NCBI GenBank assembly: GCA_002633025.1
Contig: NMRB01001817.1
Location: forward strand, 1-64,000
Length of the DNA stretch: 64,000 nt
Reading direction: 5' to 3'
Source of the DNA: Notospermus geniculatus
Taxonomy: Eukaryota > Nemertea > Pilidiophora > Heteronemertea > Lineidae
In this document: positions 41,881 to 51,849 of the stretch, piece by piece
Layout: every line of letters begins with the position of its first letter
Position numbering within the stretch: position 1 is the first letter of the stretch
Made by a program: the position numbers and the translations under genes
Notes under the pieces: model-generated
Told to the model about the DNA's origin: nothing
What the model saw: the letters and a program-made list of their open reading frames with translations, nothing else
Database searches by the model: none

Positions 41881-42480
41881 TTTTAGCTCACCTGGGGTGA
41901 GCTCTTGTCGTGGGTCTGCGTCCGTCGTCGTCCGTCGTGTTCCGTTAGCAGGGCACGTTTCGTAACCGCTGGAGCTATTGATCTGAAACTTGGTACATAT
42001 ATACCCCTAGGTCAGATGACCTATGATACCAAGTTTCGGTCCGATTTGACTCTTAGCTTGGCCACCAGGTGGCGAAAACCAAAAACACAAAAAGTGCAAT
42101 AACTCCTGAACTAATGACTGGATCACCTCCAAATTTTTATCATAGGTGTATCTAATGAGGGTACATTACATATATAACGGGTTTTTGGTTTGACCTACTT
42201 TTCAAGGTCACAGAGGTCAAAGTTCAAAATTTTGCCTTTAAGTGGCACGTTTCNAACTCAGGAACGACTTGACCCAGAGCACTCAAATGTGCTATGTGGC
42301 TCCCTCTAGATGACCTTTATGTGCATGTGAAGTTTTGGCCCAATTGGACATCCAATATGGCCGCCAGGTGGCATAAACTGAAAATCATGGAAGTCCTACA
42401 ACTTGGGAATGACTTACCCAGATTGCTCATATAACTGATACCTCTCTCTGTCATTACACTATTATGTCCAAACGGGTGAG
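41881..42480 (+). repeat. Hairpin-headed repeat, AGCTCACCTGGGGTGAGCT type
   Basis: AGCTCACC-TGG-GGTGAGCT head, then CTGCGTCCGTCGTCGTCCGT, then GAAACTTGGTACATATATACC, GACCTACTTTTCAAGGTCAC and CAATATGGCCGCCAGGTGGC. Same layout as 19608, 30101, 45779 and 56091, with a different sequence. One N at 42254. Confidence 0.7.
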
Positions 42481-42623
42481 CACATGGTCCATGGACCATT
42501 TCATTTTGCTCATAACTTAGTTATTAGCGAATTTAGAGACATTTTTTTCAAAAATTGAACAAAAATACTTTCGAATTGGCTCTGTCACTGGGATCGACAT
42601 TGTTGGAAAGGGCTTTTGCCATA

Positions 42624-42803
42624 CTATAGAGGGTATGCACTGACGTCATCAAATGACGTCATCAATGGGTATGCCGCCACGCTGGATGGAAAATGGACGG
42701 AGCAGACCGTCACATGCGCTGCGTCAGAATGTCAGAATGTTCCATCCAACATGGCGTCACATCGCAGCACGCGGGCTGATGACGTCCTGTGCATAGCCTC
42801 TAT
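42624..42803. mobile_element. MITE, CTATAGAGG family 1, copy 2
   Basis: CTATAGAGGGTATGCACTGACGTCA to GTCCTGTGCATAGCCTCTAT; near-identical interior to 9439-9617. Confidence 0.85.
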
Positions 42804-43095
42804 CGGTCTGCTTGTTCAGTTGGCATGCCACACCACCAAGAAACATTTGAGGAAATTAGATCAGTGGCCCTGTGGAAAGGCAGTGCTCGCCTGTCAAAAT
42901 GCGGCTGTGCGTCTGCGTCACGCCGCAGGGTCTTCATTGACGATCCAAATAACAAGCGTGGTCCTGTCTATATACGGTTAAAACATTACTTCAAAGTGCT
43001 GTAAGGAGTAATCACAAAATTACTAGACCCATGTCCATGATGTTGGACCCCCTGCAAAAAGACATCTTTTCCAATAATGGCCAGGCATCAAAGAG

Positions 43096-43642
43096 TTAAA
43101 GGTTACCTGAGAAGCTTCCCAGCACTCAGCCTCTCTGGAAAGATGTTGGAGTAAAGATCATTTCAGTGAAAGTTGCATGAAAATTGGACCATTAATTACA
43201 GTGTTATACCAAATTTAAGATGTTGTTTCTACCTGACAACCAAACAACTTGGTATCCATGGCTGTCCAGGCGGCGGGTTCGTGAGGTAAATTGTGCTGTC
43301 CAGAAATTCTAAAATTGCCCTCAGAATCCATATTGAGGGAAATAACTGCAGTACGACTGACTGAACAAGAAAAATACATCAAAACTACACCCAACTGCCC
43401 AAGTTAAATGAGTTATTTTGATGTTTTTTGCAAGTTTACAAAATCCAATGACATCAAATGTGCTGTTCTCCGCTGCCTGACATGGTTGTCAGGGGTGTGT
43501 AGTAGTCCTATTTAAATTGCCATAACTTTGTAATGGGTGACTCGATTTTCATGCGCTTTGCAGTTTCATGTTGCCTGACTAATGCTCTATAGTATTACGC
43601 AGAAAACCAGAAGTCGATAAAAGCTTCTCAGGTAACCTTTAA
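43096..43642. mobile_element. Element with TTAAAGGTTACCTGAGAAGCTT ends
   Basis: TTAAAGGTTACCTGAGAAGCTT at the left and its exact complement AAGCTTCTCAGGTAACCTTTAA at the right. About 547 bp, no coding capacity. TTAA at both tips would fit a TTAA target, but I cannot separate target from element. Confidence 0.8.
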
Positions 43643-43885
43643 GCCGTCTTCACACTACACTTTCGATACGAATTGAATACGCTTTAAAACCCCAATGCGT
43701 GTTAACTGTTCAGACTGAGATCGATTTGTCATCACGCCATACGCACTAAGTTTGGTTAACAAACCGCTTTCGTTAAGCGGTATGATACCGCTTTAATGAA
43801 AGCGGTTTGTTAACCAAACTGAATGTGCATCGACCGAAGTGTATCAGCTAAACCGTTTCTAATGGCGTATTTTTCTCCACTTTAG

Positions 43886-43990
43886 GGTCCGTGCTTGGGC
43901 AACCAGCTCGCTCTCGCTCACAGTCGACTGTGGGACGCTGTTGGAGGATTCCTATACATATTTGCTCACATGCAAGAGAAATTATCGAAG
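43886..43990 (+). CDS. RYR: RyR exon P, copy 1
   Basis: CACTTTAG acceptor, GTAGGT donor, 105 nt, phase 0. Encodes [20 protein letters not shown] then [15 protein letters not shown]. Vertebrate RyR has [29 protein letters not shown], and the intron position after KL(S/A)(Q/K) agrees. The copy at 55127-55231 differs at three bases, all silent. Confidence 0.95.
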
Positions 43991-44244
43991 GTAGGTTATG
44001 GCATCATTATAAAATCGGTTCAGTTGTATAACATGACCGCGAAGCCAGCAGTACTAATACATGTTTGTTCTTCATGATTTCTTCATCCATTCCATTTCAG
44101 GTTCATGTTGCATATAATGTGACCTTCACCATGTTCACAGCAAAACCAGGTGCATGTCGCTCAGAAATTGAGCCTCAACAAACTAAGATAACACCAGGAG
44201 AGAATGGAAGAAATAGATCGTTTTAGATTTCATAATACAGGCCT

Positions 44245-44351
44245 TTCCGTTTGACGGGCGCTAAAATGTGCATGTGCCTTGCAAACAATAGAATTTCTAT
44301 TGTTTGCGAGGCGCATGCATATTTTTGCACCCGTCAAACGGAAAGGCCTGA
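44245..44351. mobile_element. 107-bp near-perfect palindrome, absent from copy 2
   Basis: CAGGCCTTTCCGTTTGACGG to CCGTCAAACGGAAAGGCCTG with ATAGAAATTTCTATTG-like symmetry at the centre. It is flanked by ATAATA on both sides, while copy 2 (55718) has a single AATAA and no insert, so this is a mobile element with a short target duplication. The tip CCCGTCGAACGGAAAGGCCTG also occurs at 56189. Confidence 0.8.
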
Positions 44352-44473
44352 TAATAGACAGACATTGTTGAAACAAACATTTTGATCTCAACCTGCCAAG
44401 CTCAGAATGACCTGTGCCTGGTTTTGCTGTGGAAGGTCACAAATGGTAAAATGCACCAGCTGAAATGAATGAC

Positions 44474-44632
44474 TCTATGGGCCGTATGCACCAAGCCAAG
44501 ATTATCTCGAACTCAGACTTAGCCACAACTTTTCCATTGTCACATCACGCCCTGGCAAACCCGAACAATTGAAAAGTTGTGGCTCAACCTGAGTTCAAGA
44601 TAATCTTCGTTTGGTGCGTACGGCCCTATGGG
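44474..44632. mobile_element. GGGCCGTA fold-back, absent from copy 2
   Basis: GGGCCGTATGCACCAAGCCA, GATTATCTCGAACTCAGACT to GAGTTCAAGATAATCTTCGT and GGTGCGTACGGCCC. CTAT flanks both sides. Copy 2 runs straight through (GACTCTGTAGTCTGTGGC). Confidence 0.8.
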
Positions 44633-44708
44633 GTTACAGCAGTAGTAGAAGTGATAGTTGAAAAAACTGACAGTTTATCCCAAATAATTCAGAGTACAGC
44701 TATTAAAT

Positions 44709-44818
44709 GGTCCGTATTCTAAAAGCCTCCTTAACTCTAAGGTCCACTTTAAGCTTTTGTATTTCTGCCCTGCAAACAATAGCTAAAGGTGAGTTAAGGA
44801 AGGTTCTAGAATACGCCC
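44709..44818. mobile_element. GG(T/G)CCGTATTC fold-back, absent from copy 2
   Basis: GGTCCGTATTCTAAAAGCCTCC, TTAACTCTAAGGTCCACTTTAAG, inversely CCTTAACTCACCTTTAGC and TTCTAGAATACGCCCC. Copy 2 reads GAGTACAACTAATGTCTCG without it. Confidence 0.8.
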
Positions 44819-44908
44819 CAATGTCTCGAATCGGAATTTCTTGCCTGTAATTCTTCCAATATCTCGAAACATGAATATTTTCTTAATTGTTCATTTTTAC
44901 GCACCCAG

Positions 44909-44950
44909 TCGGGAGATAAATCGACAAATACTGCAGTCAAATTGAAGAAG
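44909..44950 (+). CDS. RYR: RyR exon Q, 42-nt microexon, copy 1
   Basis: Acceptor TTTACGCACCCAG, donor GTAATA; 14 codons in phase 0 encode SGDKSTNTAVKLKK. It would insert between KLSK of exon P and the conserved DxSQIELLKEL that follows in other RyRs, where vertebrates have no such residues. It is repeated in copy 2 (56011-56052) with one silent change. The expected next exon is not in the window. Probably an optional or lineage-specific microexon. Confidence 0.65.
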
Positions 44951-45301
44951 GTAATACATGTATATCGTAGTGATGTTGTTAATTTTACCTTCGTAACCAT
45001 TTTCTTACTGCTGGTTATTATATCACCCGTGGAGAGTTGCCTGATTTGCTGGTGGTTCTTTCCAAATGATGTAATGTTTGGAGAGTGGTGTGGATTGATA
45101 GATAGATAGATAGATAATTTGAAGCTTCATAACCCTTTTGGATCCTAAGCTTATACTAAGGGGTGGAGTCCATGACAGGCTACTGTCCACCTGTGTATGG
45201 TCTTTTACTTTCCCTGGCATAGACACTCTATACAAGGGACCAGGCCTTTGAGTCTCATCCGACAGACTCTTCTATTGGTACACAGCTTTTCACATACATG
45301 T

Positions 45302-45390
45302 CCTGGCCGGGGATCGAACCCACGCACTGACCCTGTGAGGATTGAGTCAAGCGTGTTACACCGCTCGACCACCAGGCCAAGGACTGGCCA
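45302..45390 (-). repeat. tRNA-like segment, probably SINE-derived
   Basis: On the minus strand GGCCTGGTGGTCGAGCGGTG has an A-box-like TGGTCGAGCGG, and GTGGGTTCGATCCCCGG a B-box-like GGTTCGATCCC about 45 bases later. Flanking GTCCTTGG and CCAGGAC can pair. The D arm is irregular, so a working tRNA is unlikely; a tRNA-derived SINE head is more probable. Confidence 0.45.
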
Positions 45391-45778
45391 TGACGGACTC
45401 TCTCAGCCTGTCTTCGGTCGTTCTGCTCCAACTGTGTTTCTTTCAACAAACAACACATCAGTCGGGTGCATCATATTACGGTGCATAGTTCCACGTCCAC
45501 TTTAGAGATGGCAACACCATTTGTCAATCACCGACAGGAAAATCTTGCTTCACGTTTAGTATCATTGATGGATTGTAAAAGGTACTGCTTCACTTGAGTG
45601 CTTTCTTACACAAATTGACTCTCTATGGCGGATAATGCATCCATGAAAAATAAGGGCAGTTGATTGTGTCATTGGTCTCAGGGAAAGTCGTAAGGAAATC
45701 ATGAAGGTGAATTGCTTGCTACCATCATCATCATCATCATCATCATCCACCGCCGTTTCTTCATCAGTGGTCATCTTG

Positions 45779-46620
45779 TTATCCCACCGAACGTAAGTTC
45801 GGTAGGGATATAGAGAAACCCCTGTGTGTCCGTCCCGCCGTCAGTCCGGCTGTCAGTCCGTCCGGGCCCATAACTCTACAATGACTGAAGATTTTGAGTT
45901 CATGTTTGGTGGGGAGATGTACCATGGGCCATCGGTGTGTCGCGTGAAAGAATCGGCCAAATCTGATTATCTACTTTCCCTGTAGGGGGCGCTTTGTAAA
46001 AACCACACAATTTCCCTTCCGCTCTGTAACTTCTGAATGACTGAAGATTTTGGTTTCATATTTGGTGGGAGGGTGTGTCATGGGCTAACGGTGTGTCGCG
46101 TGAAAGAATCGACCAAATCTGGTTATCCACTCCACCACCAGGGGGCCAAAGGCTAAAACACAAAAACTGCATTTACACCTTAAATATTGAACGGAATTTC
46201 ACCAAATTTTTGTGGTTGGCTCATCTAGCAAGGGTACATAATATATCATACGATTTTTAAATTTAATTGATTTTTCAGCCCTGTAGGGGGCGCTTTGTAA
46301 AAACCACACAAGTTCCCTTCCGCTCTGTAACTTCTGAATGACTGAAGATTTTGGTTTCATATTTGGTGGGAGGGTGTGTCATGGGCTAACGGTGTGTCGC
46401 GTGAAAGAATCGACCAAATCTGATTATCCACTCCACCACCAGGGGGCCAAAGGCTAAAACACAAAAACTGCATTTACACCTTAAATATTGAACGGAATTT
46501 CACCACATTTTGGTGGTTGGCTCATCTAGCAAGGGTACATAATATGCCGCACGCTTTTGGAATTTAATCGATGTTTCAGCCCTATAGGGGGCACTTTGTA
46601 AAAACCACAAAAGTTCCCTT
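45779..46620 (+). repeat. Hairpin-headed repeat, ATCCCACCGAAC/GTTCGGTAGGGAT type (intact)
   Basis: Head ATCCCACCGAACGTAAGTTCGG and TAGGGATATAGAG, then GTCCGTCCCGCCGTCAGTCC, then about three tandem units of roughly 290 bp with CTGTAACTTCTGAATGACTG, GTGTGTCATGGGCTAACGGT and CCACCACCAGGGGGCCAAAG. This is the undisturbed form of the repeat split by DIRS at 23138/30101. A fragment follows the gap at 54754. Confidence 0.8.
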
Positions 46621-47117
46621 CTGCTCATGATAGTACCTTCGACATTGACGCTGTGACTTTGACTCGAATATTCCTTCTGGCTCGCAACATTTCAAGGAAT
46701 GCAACTTTCGTTTGCGTTGCTCTTGTTGTCAACATCATCGTCACCATTTACTGGGTCCATTGCTTTTGAGTGCAAGGTCAATAGGCCCAAATACAAAGCA
46801 ATGTGAAATGGTACGAATGTCTCTGAATAAACATGGGTTCAACTTCGAAACTACAAGACATCCAGGGTGTTAGAACACTTTTAATATGGCCGTTTAGACG
46901 ACAGGCCAAAATCCACATGCGGTCCGATCGAATCCGAATGTGGTTCAACTCCTGTTTGTGTCTGCCTGTTACTCTCAATGTCATTACCAAGGCCCTGAAA
47001 GCGACCACAATTGAGGCTGTGGTTGAATTTTAAATGCAGTTATTGCCCTGAGTTCTTTACAGATGTTCATAATTCATTCTTGCAGCAGTGTTTTCGACCT
47101 TATTTAGCAGGCTACGC

Positions 47118-48200
47118 TCAAAAATAAATCTTAGCAACCAGCCGGCCCTTTGTGTCGGTGGTTACTGGCCACATGATGATATGGTCTTGTCCATCGCTGA
47201 AAATTTGTTCATCAGATTCTTTCAAATTGGGAATGTTGAGAACAAACCTTAAGTGCCAAACTGTTTTCTCCTTCACCTGTAATGCCAAACGAGACCTATT
47301 TGTATACATTGTTCGGCATTGCTTCTTGACGTCAAACGTATACAAATCGAACACCTCGCCAAGTCTCTGTCGATTATTCGGCGCTGTACAACCCACGCAT
47401 GCCATCCTTTTAAAAGCGACAAATTGGTTCCCAAGGAGTACTGCGGTTTTACTTCGTGTGAATCCCGGTTTAGTACGTAGCACATTTGTATAGTTTTCAT
47501 ACGTGGACTTCTTTTCAAATAGAACGATGCTGAAGACACCCGATGATTCAAAATTGAATACAAATATGTTGCCGTACTCATCAAAATGATGATTGTACAT
47601 TGTCACAGAGGATGAACCCCATTCGTCTTCGTTGGCAGGATGGTATTTTACATCTATAACCTTGAGGTCTTCGAGTGTCAGAAAAAAGCCCATGTCCCTT
47701 ATTCTGTAGACAGTGAACTGAGATTCCACCGTTACTTTCAAATTCTTTTGACGTTCCTTTGCAAGAAAGTATGAAATCTCTAACAATGCAATATCATTAT
47801 GAACAATGATTTTCAAACTTCCGAAAACAGACCCGTTCGGACCTGGGGTACCTTTGAGTTTGTCGTACGGTAAATTAAGTTTTCGACGATTGTGCCCCGT
47901 CAGATCAAAAGCAGTGCAACGTATCTCGGGCCTTACGCCTACGCTCGGCATGCAGACTCCTACCACATCATTTCCATAATCACCAGCAATGTACACAAGA
48001 TCCAGAATTTGGTATTTATGAAGTAATTCAAAATAAGTGTCTTTCCTAGTATATACACGGACATTCATTGGACCTCCTGGCCTATCTAGCAATAAGAAGC
48101 CAACGAATGCTTTTGACTTTCTGTGATAATGCCATATGGATGGTACTTTGAAAAAACCACCTTTGACATCAACAACACTTCTCTCTTTGAACAAACGTGC
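47118..48200 (-). CDS. Uncharacterised minus-strand gene, large last exon, copy 1
   Basis: Acceptor (minus) CTATCAATGCCCACAG, then 360 codons to a TGA at 47118. Not recognised. It shows spaced segments typical of beta-rich folds: GFLLLDRPGGPMNVRVYTRK, LVYIAGDYGNDVVGVCMPS, TAFDLTGHNRRKLNLPYDKL, YNHHFDEYGNIFVFNFESSG, GNQFVAFKRMACVGCTAPNN, VFDLYTFDVKKQ. The recurring pattern of Gly/Asp turns before hydrophobic strands suggests a beta-propeller, as an inference only. No transmembrane segment. Copy 2 encodes nearly the same protein, with conservative changes and one residue fewer. It lies opposite to RyR, downstream of exon Q. Confidence 0.75.
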   Translation of the reverse strand, partial: ARLFKERSVVDVKGGFFKVPSIWHYHRKSKAFVGFLLLDRPGGPMNVRVYTRKDTYFELLHKYQILDLVYIAGDYGNDVVGVCMPSVGVRPEIRCTAFDLTGHNRRKLNLPYDKLKGTPGPNGSVFGSLKIIVHNDIALLEISYFLAKERQKNLKVTVESQFTVYRIRDMGFFLTLEDLKVIDVKYHPANEDEWGSSSVTMYNHHFDEYGNIFVFNFESSGVFSIVLFEKKSTYENYTNVLRTKPGFTRSKTAVLLGNQFVAFKRMACVGCTAPNNRQRLGEVFDLYTFDVKKQCRTMYTNRSRLALQVKEKTVWHLRFVLNIPNLKESDEQIFSDGQDHIIMWPVTTDTKGRLVAKIYF

Positions 48201-48275
48201 CTGTGGGCATTGATAGAGTACAAAACGTTTCATCCCAATCCCGTGAAAATGTAAAGGAATCGAAAGGTTAGAACA

Positions 48276-48692
48276 ATAGGGAGGTTCTGCAAGCCTACGT
48301 TTTACCTTTACGATTACAATTTGAAAACGTCATGGCGTCGTCTCTGCGGGACATTTTTACAAGCGAATTGCTTGGTACACATAGAAAACTTACGATTTCT
48401 GAGCCAAATATTTGATTTTTGTAATCCAAGAATTTGCTTGCAATTTAACACATTCATAAATGGGTGGTGTATTTCGCAGTTGCAGTAAAAATGACAAGAA
48501 GGATGCTTGGCACATCTGCCCTGGAGCGCTTGCCAAACATGGGATATATTGATCCTCTTTTCACCTGGCACGGGAAGCGCCAAGTCAAAGATGACACCGT
48601 CACGTCACGTGCTTTCTTGACATAAGGCGTGACGTCATGACATCGTCAAATTGTAATTGTAAATGTAAAACGTAAGCTTGCAGGACCTCCCT
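48276..48692. mobile_element. MITE-like insertion in copy 1 intron
   Basis: AGGGAGGTTCTGCAAGCCTACG and TTTTACCTTTACGATTACAATT to ATTGTAATTGTAAATGTAAA and CGTAAGCTTGCAGGACCTCCCT. About 417 bp between the PAN-like exon and the large exon; absent at the same place in copy 2. A half copy of the end is at 22403-22457. Confidence 0.75.
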
Positions 48693-48733
48693 AATGTGAA
48701 AGTTGGTTGAGTAGAAAAAAATAGCTATACGAC

Positions 48734-49026
48734 CTTTCTCAACCAATGTTGAGTTCCGATTCTTGCTTGTGCAGTAACGCAGGGCTCTAATCCTTCTTGA
48801 AATTGACAGACGTCATCTAAATATACAAAAAAGCCTTGACATTCCGTCTGAATCAGACAAAACATACCACATTGAATGGCGGACGCCCTGGAATATGACC
48901 CAGAGTCTCCACTATTGTAATGAAGCTCGAAGAAGGTTGCTAAGATGCGTAATTTAGGTGTCATGCCGTCTGGATGGCCGGCGACCGAAAACCAGCAATT
49001 GCCGGTTGTAAATTCTTCTTGTTATC
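48734..49026 (-). pseudogene. PAN/apple-like exon, copy 1 (frameshift near 5' border)
   Basis: Donor (minus) GAGAAAG|GTCGTA is in phase 0 with the large exon. The frame encodes TGNCWFSVAGHPDG, HYNSGDSGSYSRASAIQCGM and FCLIQTECQGFFVYLDDVCQ F, with Cys spacing C-x3-C-x5-C-x10-C and the hydrophobic GFFVY strand of PAN/apple domains, which bind proteins or sugars in secreted molecules. Relative to copy 2 there is one extra base (GATAAC versus GGAAC) just after the CTGCAG acceptor, putting TAA in frame. A different acceptor (ACAAG) could avoid it. Confidence 0.6.
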
Positions 49027-49083
49027 CTGCAGATTTTTGTAATTCGCTTGAGATCCACTGCGAGCCTCTTTTAGGAATATCAC

Positions 49084-49178
49084 AGCCCTCCTAGACCATC
49101 AATGTCAACGGACTTTGCAATCTCTGTCTGTATCAGTGTAATGAGGAACCTGCGTGATGTCTATCCGCCAGGTCGGCA
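49084..49178 (-). pseudogene. Galectin-like C-terminal exon, copy 1 (4-base insertion)
   Basis: The minus frame WRIDITQVPHYTDTD then shifts: ACAGACAGAGAT has four extra bases compared with copy 2 (ACAGAGAT), which ends the protein early. The acceptor may be CCACTCACAG. Compared with 59533-59623, this exon is broken. Confidence 0.45.
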
Positions 49179-49462
49179 CTGTGAGTGGTGGAGCTGCCGC
49201 GACGTCTTTGACGTCATAGTCTTGATGTTGCGTCGTGAAAAAAGTGTACACCTTTCTAAGGAACTTTAACAAAAACCTTGCCTTTATCGCCATCTGCGAA
49301 AGATGATGTCAATTTTAATGTGAGGCGACCAAAACAAAAGGGTTGTTTTCATGCCAGAAATTGTGACCCGTGACAGCAAAATGAATCGGAATGCACTGGA
49401 AAGAAGACCCAAGATGACACCAGAGAACAATGGAGAGCACCATTTGGTCACATGATGACTTA

Positions 49463-51255
49463 AGCAGGCCTCACACGAGGACGGTTCTGACGGCGGTTCA
49501 GCACGGTTCAATAGGGAGGTTTAGAAATCAAGCGATAAGTGCAATACAAAATCCGGTTAAAGCTGAACTGCATGAACAAAAACACCACAGCGCCGCAGTA
49601 TGGTGGTCTACAGAAGTGCAAACGCCCTTCGAAACACCTCCAGAACATGATAGACCACCAGCGTATTTGGTGGCGCCACTGTATTCAATCTCAGGCTTTC
49701 TATCGAGACACATCAAGAGATAGTGTCCATATGACAGAGCCTGGGTAGAGTCAGTACAATCCGTAGGAACTTGAGCATGAGGTTGGCCAGGGTTCTTTAG
49801 TGCTTGCGCGCAGTCAAAATATGTGGTACAGTGGCAATAACTTCGGCATCAACAAATAATACACCACTCGTCTGAGTTTCAGAAACTCAATTTGGTATAA
49901 TTGCAAACATGTTGCACATAAATCTTATTTCATTTCTTTTGCCATAGTTTTGTTATTTGAATATATTTTCACAGAAACGCAATGCTCTTGATATGAGCAA
50001 TAATGCATACATGACTCGCGCGATGTGTGTGTATTTGGAGAAAGAATATTTAATTGATTGCGGTAATTATGACCAAAGGAATAAAATAAGAATTATCCCC
50101 AACCTATACATAATGATATCTGATGACGTTGATATACGTCAAATGAGTGTTGTATTGTTTTTGAATGCATAAATGTTTTCAACTGGTGCTTTGGTAACAC
50201 CATAAGTGTCAACAAGACATGAATACTATAGAACAGTGACCGACTTTACTCTCTGGTTCGGTAAGAACCTAATGCCTTCAACCTGCAGAAGTCACTGGAT
50301 GCCATGTCTTGATGTTGCTCTATTGACTGACTCAGGGTGAATACAGTGGCGCCACCAAATAGCCTGGTAGTCTATCATGTTTCGGAGGTGTTTTGAAAGT
50401 GCCTTATGGTCGTTTGCATTTCTCTTGACCACCACCGTGGCGTGGTGGTCTTTTTTAGTGCTCGGATCTCCAGTTTTTGTTCATGCAGTTCAGCTTTAAT
50501 TTTAAAAACGACCCACAAGTTAAATCCCGAATACCCATCGCATTTCGCCCTTGAAGTCAACAGTCTTAAGGCGGTGACAGACTAGTGCGTACGCGACGCG
50601 GAGCGACGCGTTTTCTTTTGTGTTTTTGCGCTCCACTGCACATGGTGCTCAGTAGTGCCTGAAAACACAAAAGAAAACGCTTAGCTCCGCGCCGCGTCGC
50701 GCTAGTCTGTCACCGGCTTTAGGCCCGTTTCATGCGTCGCTCTAATCATCTGCCGATTTCAGTTCTTGTATTGCAAATTCTATCTCGCGAATCGAATTCG
50801 GCACACAGAAGTTGAGCGACGTTTGAAATGAGCCTTAGAATTTATGAGCCACCCTGTATTCCACAACCCACTCAAAATTCTCAATCCCTGACCCCATGTG
50901 AATATCCCAAATCAATTCATCTGCGTCCAAGAAGAGATTACCACAGGCCTACAATGGTCAACCAACGTGAACGCCGATGCAAATAAGACCATTGTGCGGT
51001 CAGTCATCCGGGCCTACGTTCATGCATAAATCATGACGAACGTGTCTCCCATTGAACTTTGACAGTTTGCATTTCTCTTGACCACCACCGTGGCGTGGTG
51101 GTCTTTTTTTAGTGCTCGGATCTCCAGTTTTTGTTCATGCAGTTCAGCTTTAATGTGTAGTATGAAAAATAAAGTTATCATTTGATTTCTAAACCTTCCT
51201 ATTGAACCGTGCTGAACCGCCGTCAGAACCGTCCTCGTGTGAGGCCTGCTTTATA
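49463..51255. mobile_element. 1.8-kb element with long inverted ends in copy 1
   Basis: GCAGGCCTCACACGAGGACG, GTTCTGACGGCGGTTCAGCA, CGGTTCAATAGGGAGGTTTAG at the left are complementary to the right end (GAACCGCCGTCAGAACCGTC, CTCGTGTGAGGCCTGC). Inside, the TGTTCATGCAGTTCAGCTTTAA block occurs three times (twice direct at about 50480 and 51130, once inverse at 49560) next to GACCACCACCGTGGCGTGGT. A further hairpin, ACTAGTGCGTACGCGACGCG with its complement, sits at 50578-50718. No transposase recognised. Absent from copy 2. Confidence 0.75.
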
Positions 51256-51522
51256 GAGCAGACGTGACACCTATAGAGGCTCATTGTTTGGGAGATGCAG
51301 TTCACCAAGCACAGTCAATCACACCTTGAATCGTCATGAATAATAGGTGGCATCTGTGTATAATCAGTTCAAACCCATGTGTATATTCTCGCTTGGTCTG
51401 CGTGATCGGTGTTCACTATTACAGAAATGGACAAAGTCAGATACCACAATGGGCAGACAATCCTGAAATCAACAATCTGTTGGTGTCACCTTGGGTCTTC
51501 TGTGCGCATGAGGCTCCTGTTC

Positions 51523-51708
51523 CATAGACATTCACGTTCCACTTTTCTCGCGTCACACTTCACGTTTTCCTTTCGTTCCTCGGAGAAAGCATGCCACAGG
51601 ACAGGTAATGTGTGTCTCGTTGTGCGCTGAATCGAGGAACGAAAGGAAAACGTGAAGCATGACGCGTGAAAAGTGAAACGTGAACTTCTATGGAACAGGA
51701 GCCTAACG
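51523..51708. repeat. Fold-back GAGGCTCCTGTTCCATAGAC
   Basis: AGGCTCCTGTTCCATAGA, GTTCCACTTTTCTCGCGTCA, CACGTTTTCCTTTCGTTCCTC and the matching complements up to TCTATGGAACAGGAGCCT. It lies inside a copy of the GTGAC...AAAATGAGT repeat (51409-51740). Confidence 0.75.
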
Positions 51709-51849
51709 ACTCATTTTGCTGTCACAGGTCACAAATAATGGAAATCTTTGGAAAAGGAAATTTCAGTCGCATCGCTTGACGTCAGTTCGTCCGGTTCCGC
51801 TTTCACATAGAATCCTAAATTCATTCTAATTCATATTTGTCAGGAGGGG

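Larger units (their letters stand above)
2333..44950 (+). other. RYR: Ryanodine receptor gene, internal part: 17 exons (A-Q)
   Basis: Seventeen plus-strand exons encode about 853 continuous codons matching ryanodine receptors, the tetrameric Ca2+-release channels of the sarco/endoplasmic reticulum. Borders were set by AG/GT sites plus phase; all sixteen joins keep frame. The portion runs from the cytosolic solenoid (DDLQLCCYRILNALYTLGT), through the calmodulin-binding segment, to the conserved HSRLWDAV region shortly before the EF hands. The channel N-terminus, EF hands, transmembrane helices and pore are absent, so the gene extends both ways. Introns range from about 0.4 kb to 7.7 kb, the larger ones being mostly repeats. 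Exons P and Q recur at 55127 and 56011. Confidence 0.9.

Noticed and set aside
43643-43858. AAAGCGG/CCGCTTT palindrome before exon P as a regulatory stem
   Set aside because: It is absent before exon P in copy 2 and looks like another fold-back insertion (GATACCGCTTTAATGAAAGCG). No reason to assign regulation.
45302-45390. Functional tRNA gene
   Set aside because: A and B boxes and partial acceptor pairing are present, but the D arm and length do not fit a standard cloverleaf. Called SINE-like instead.
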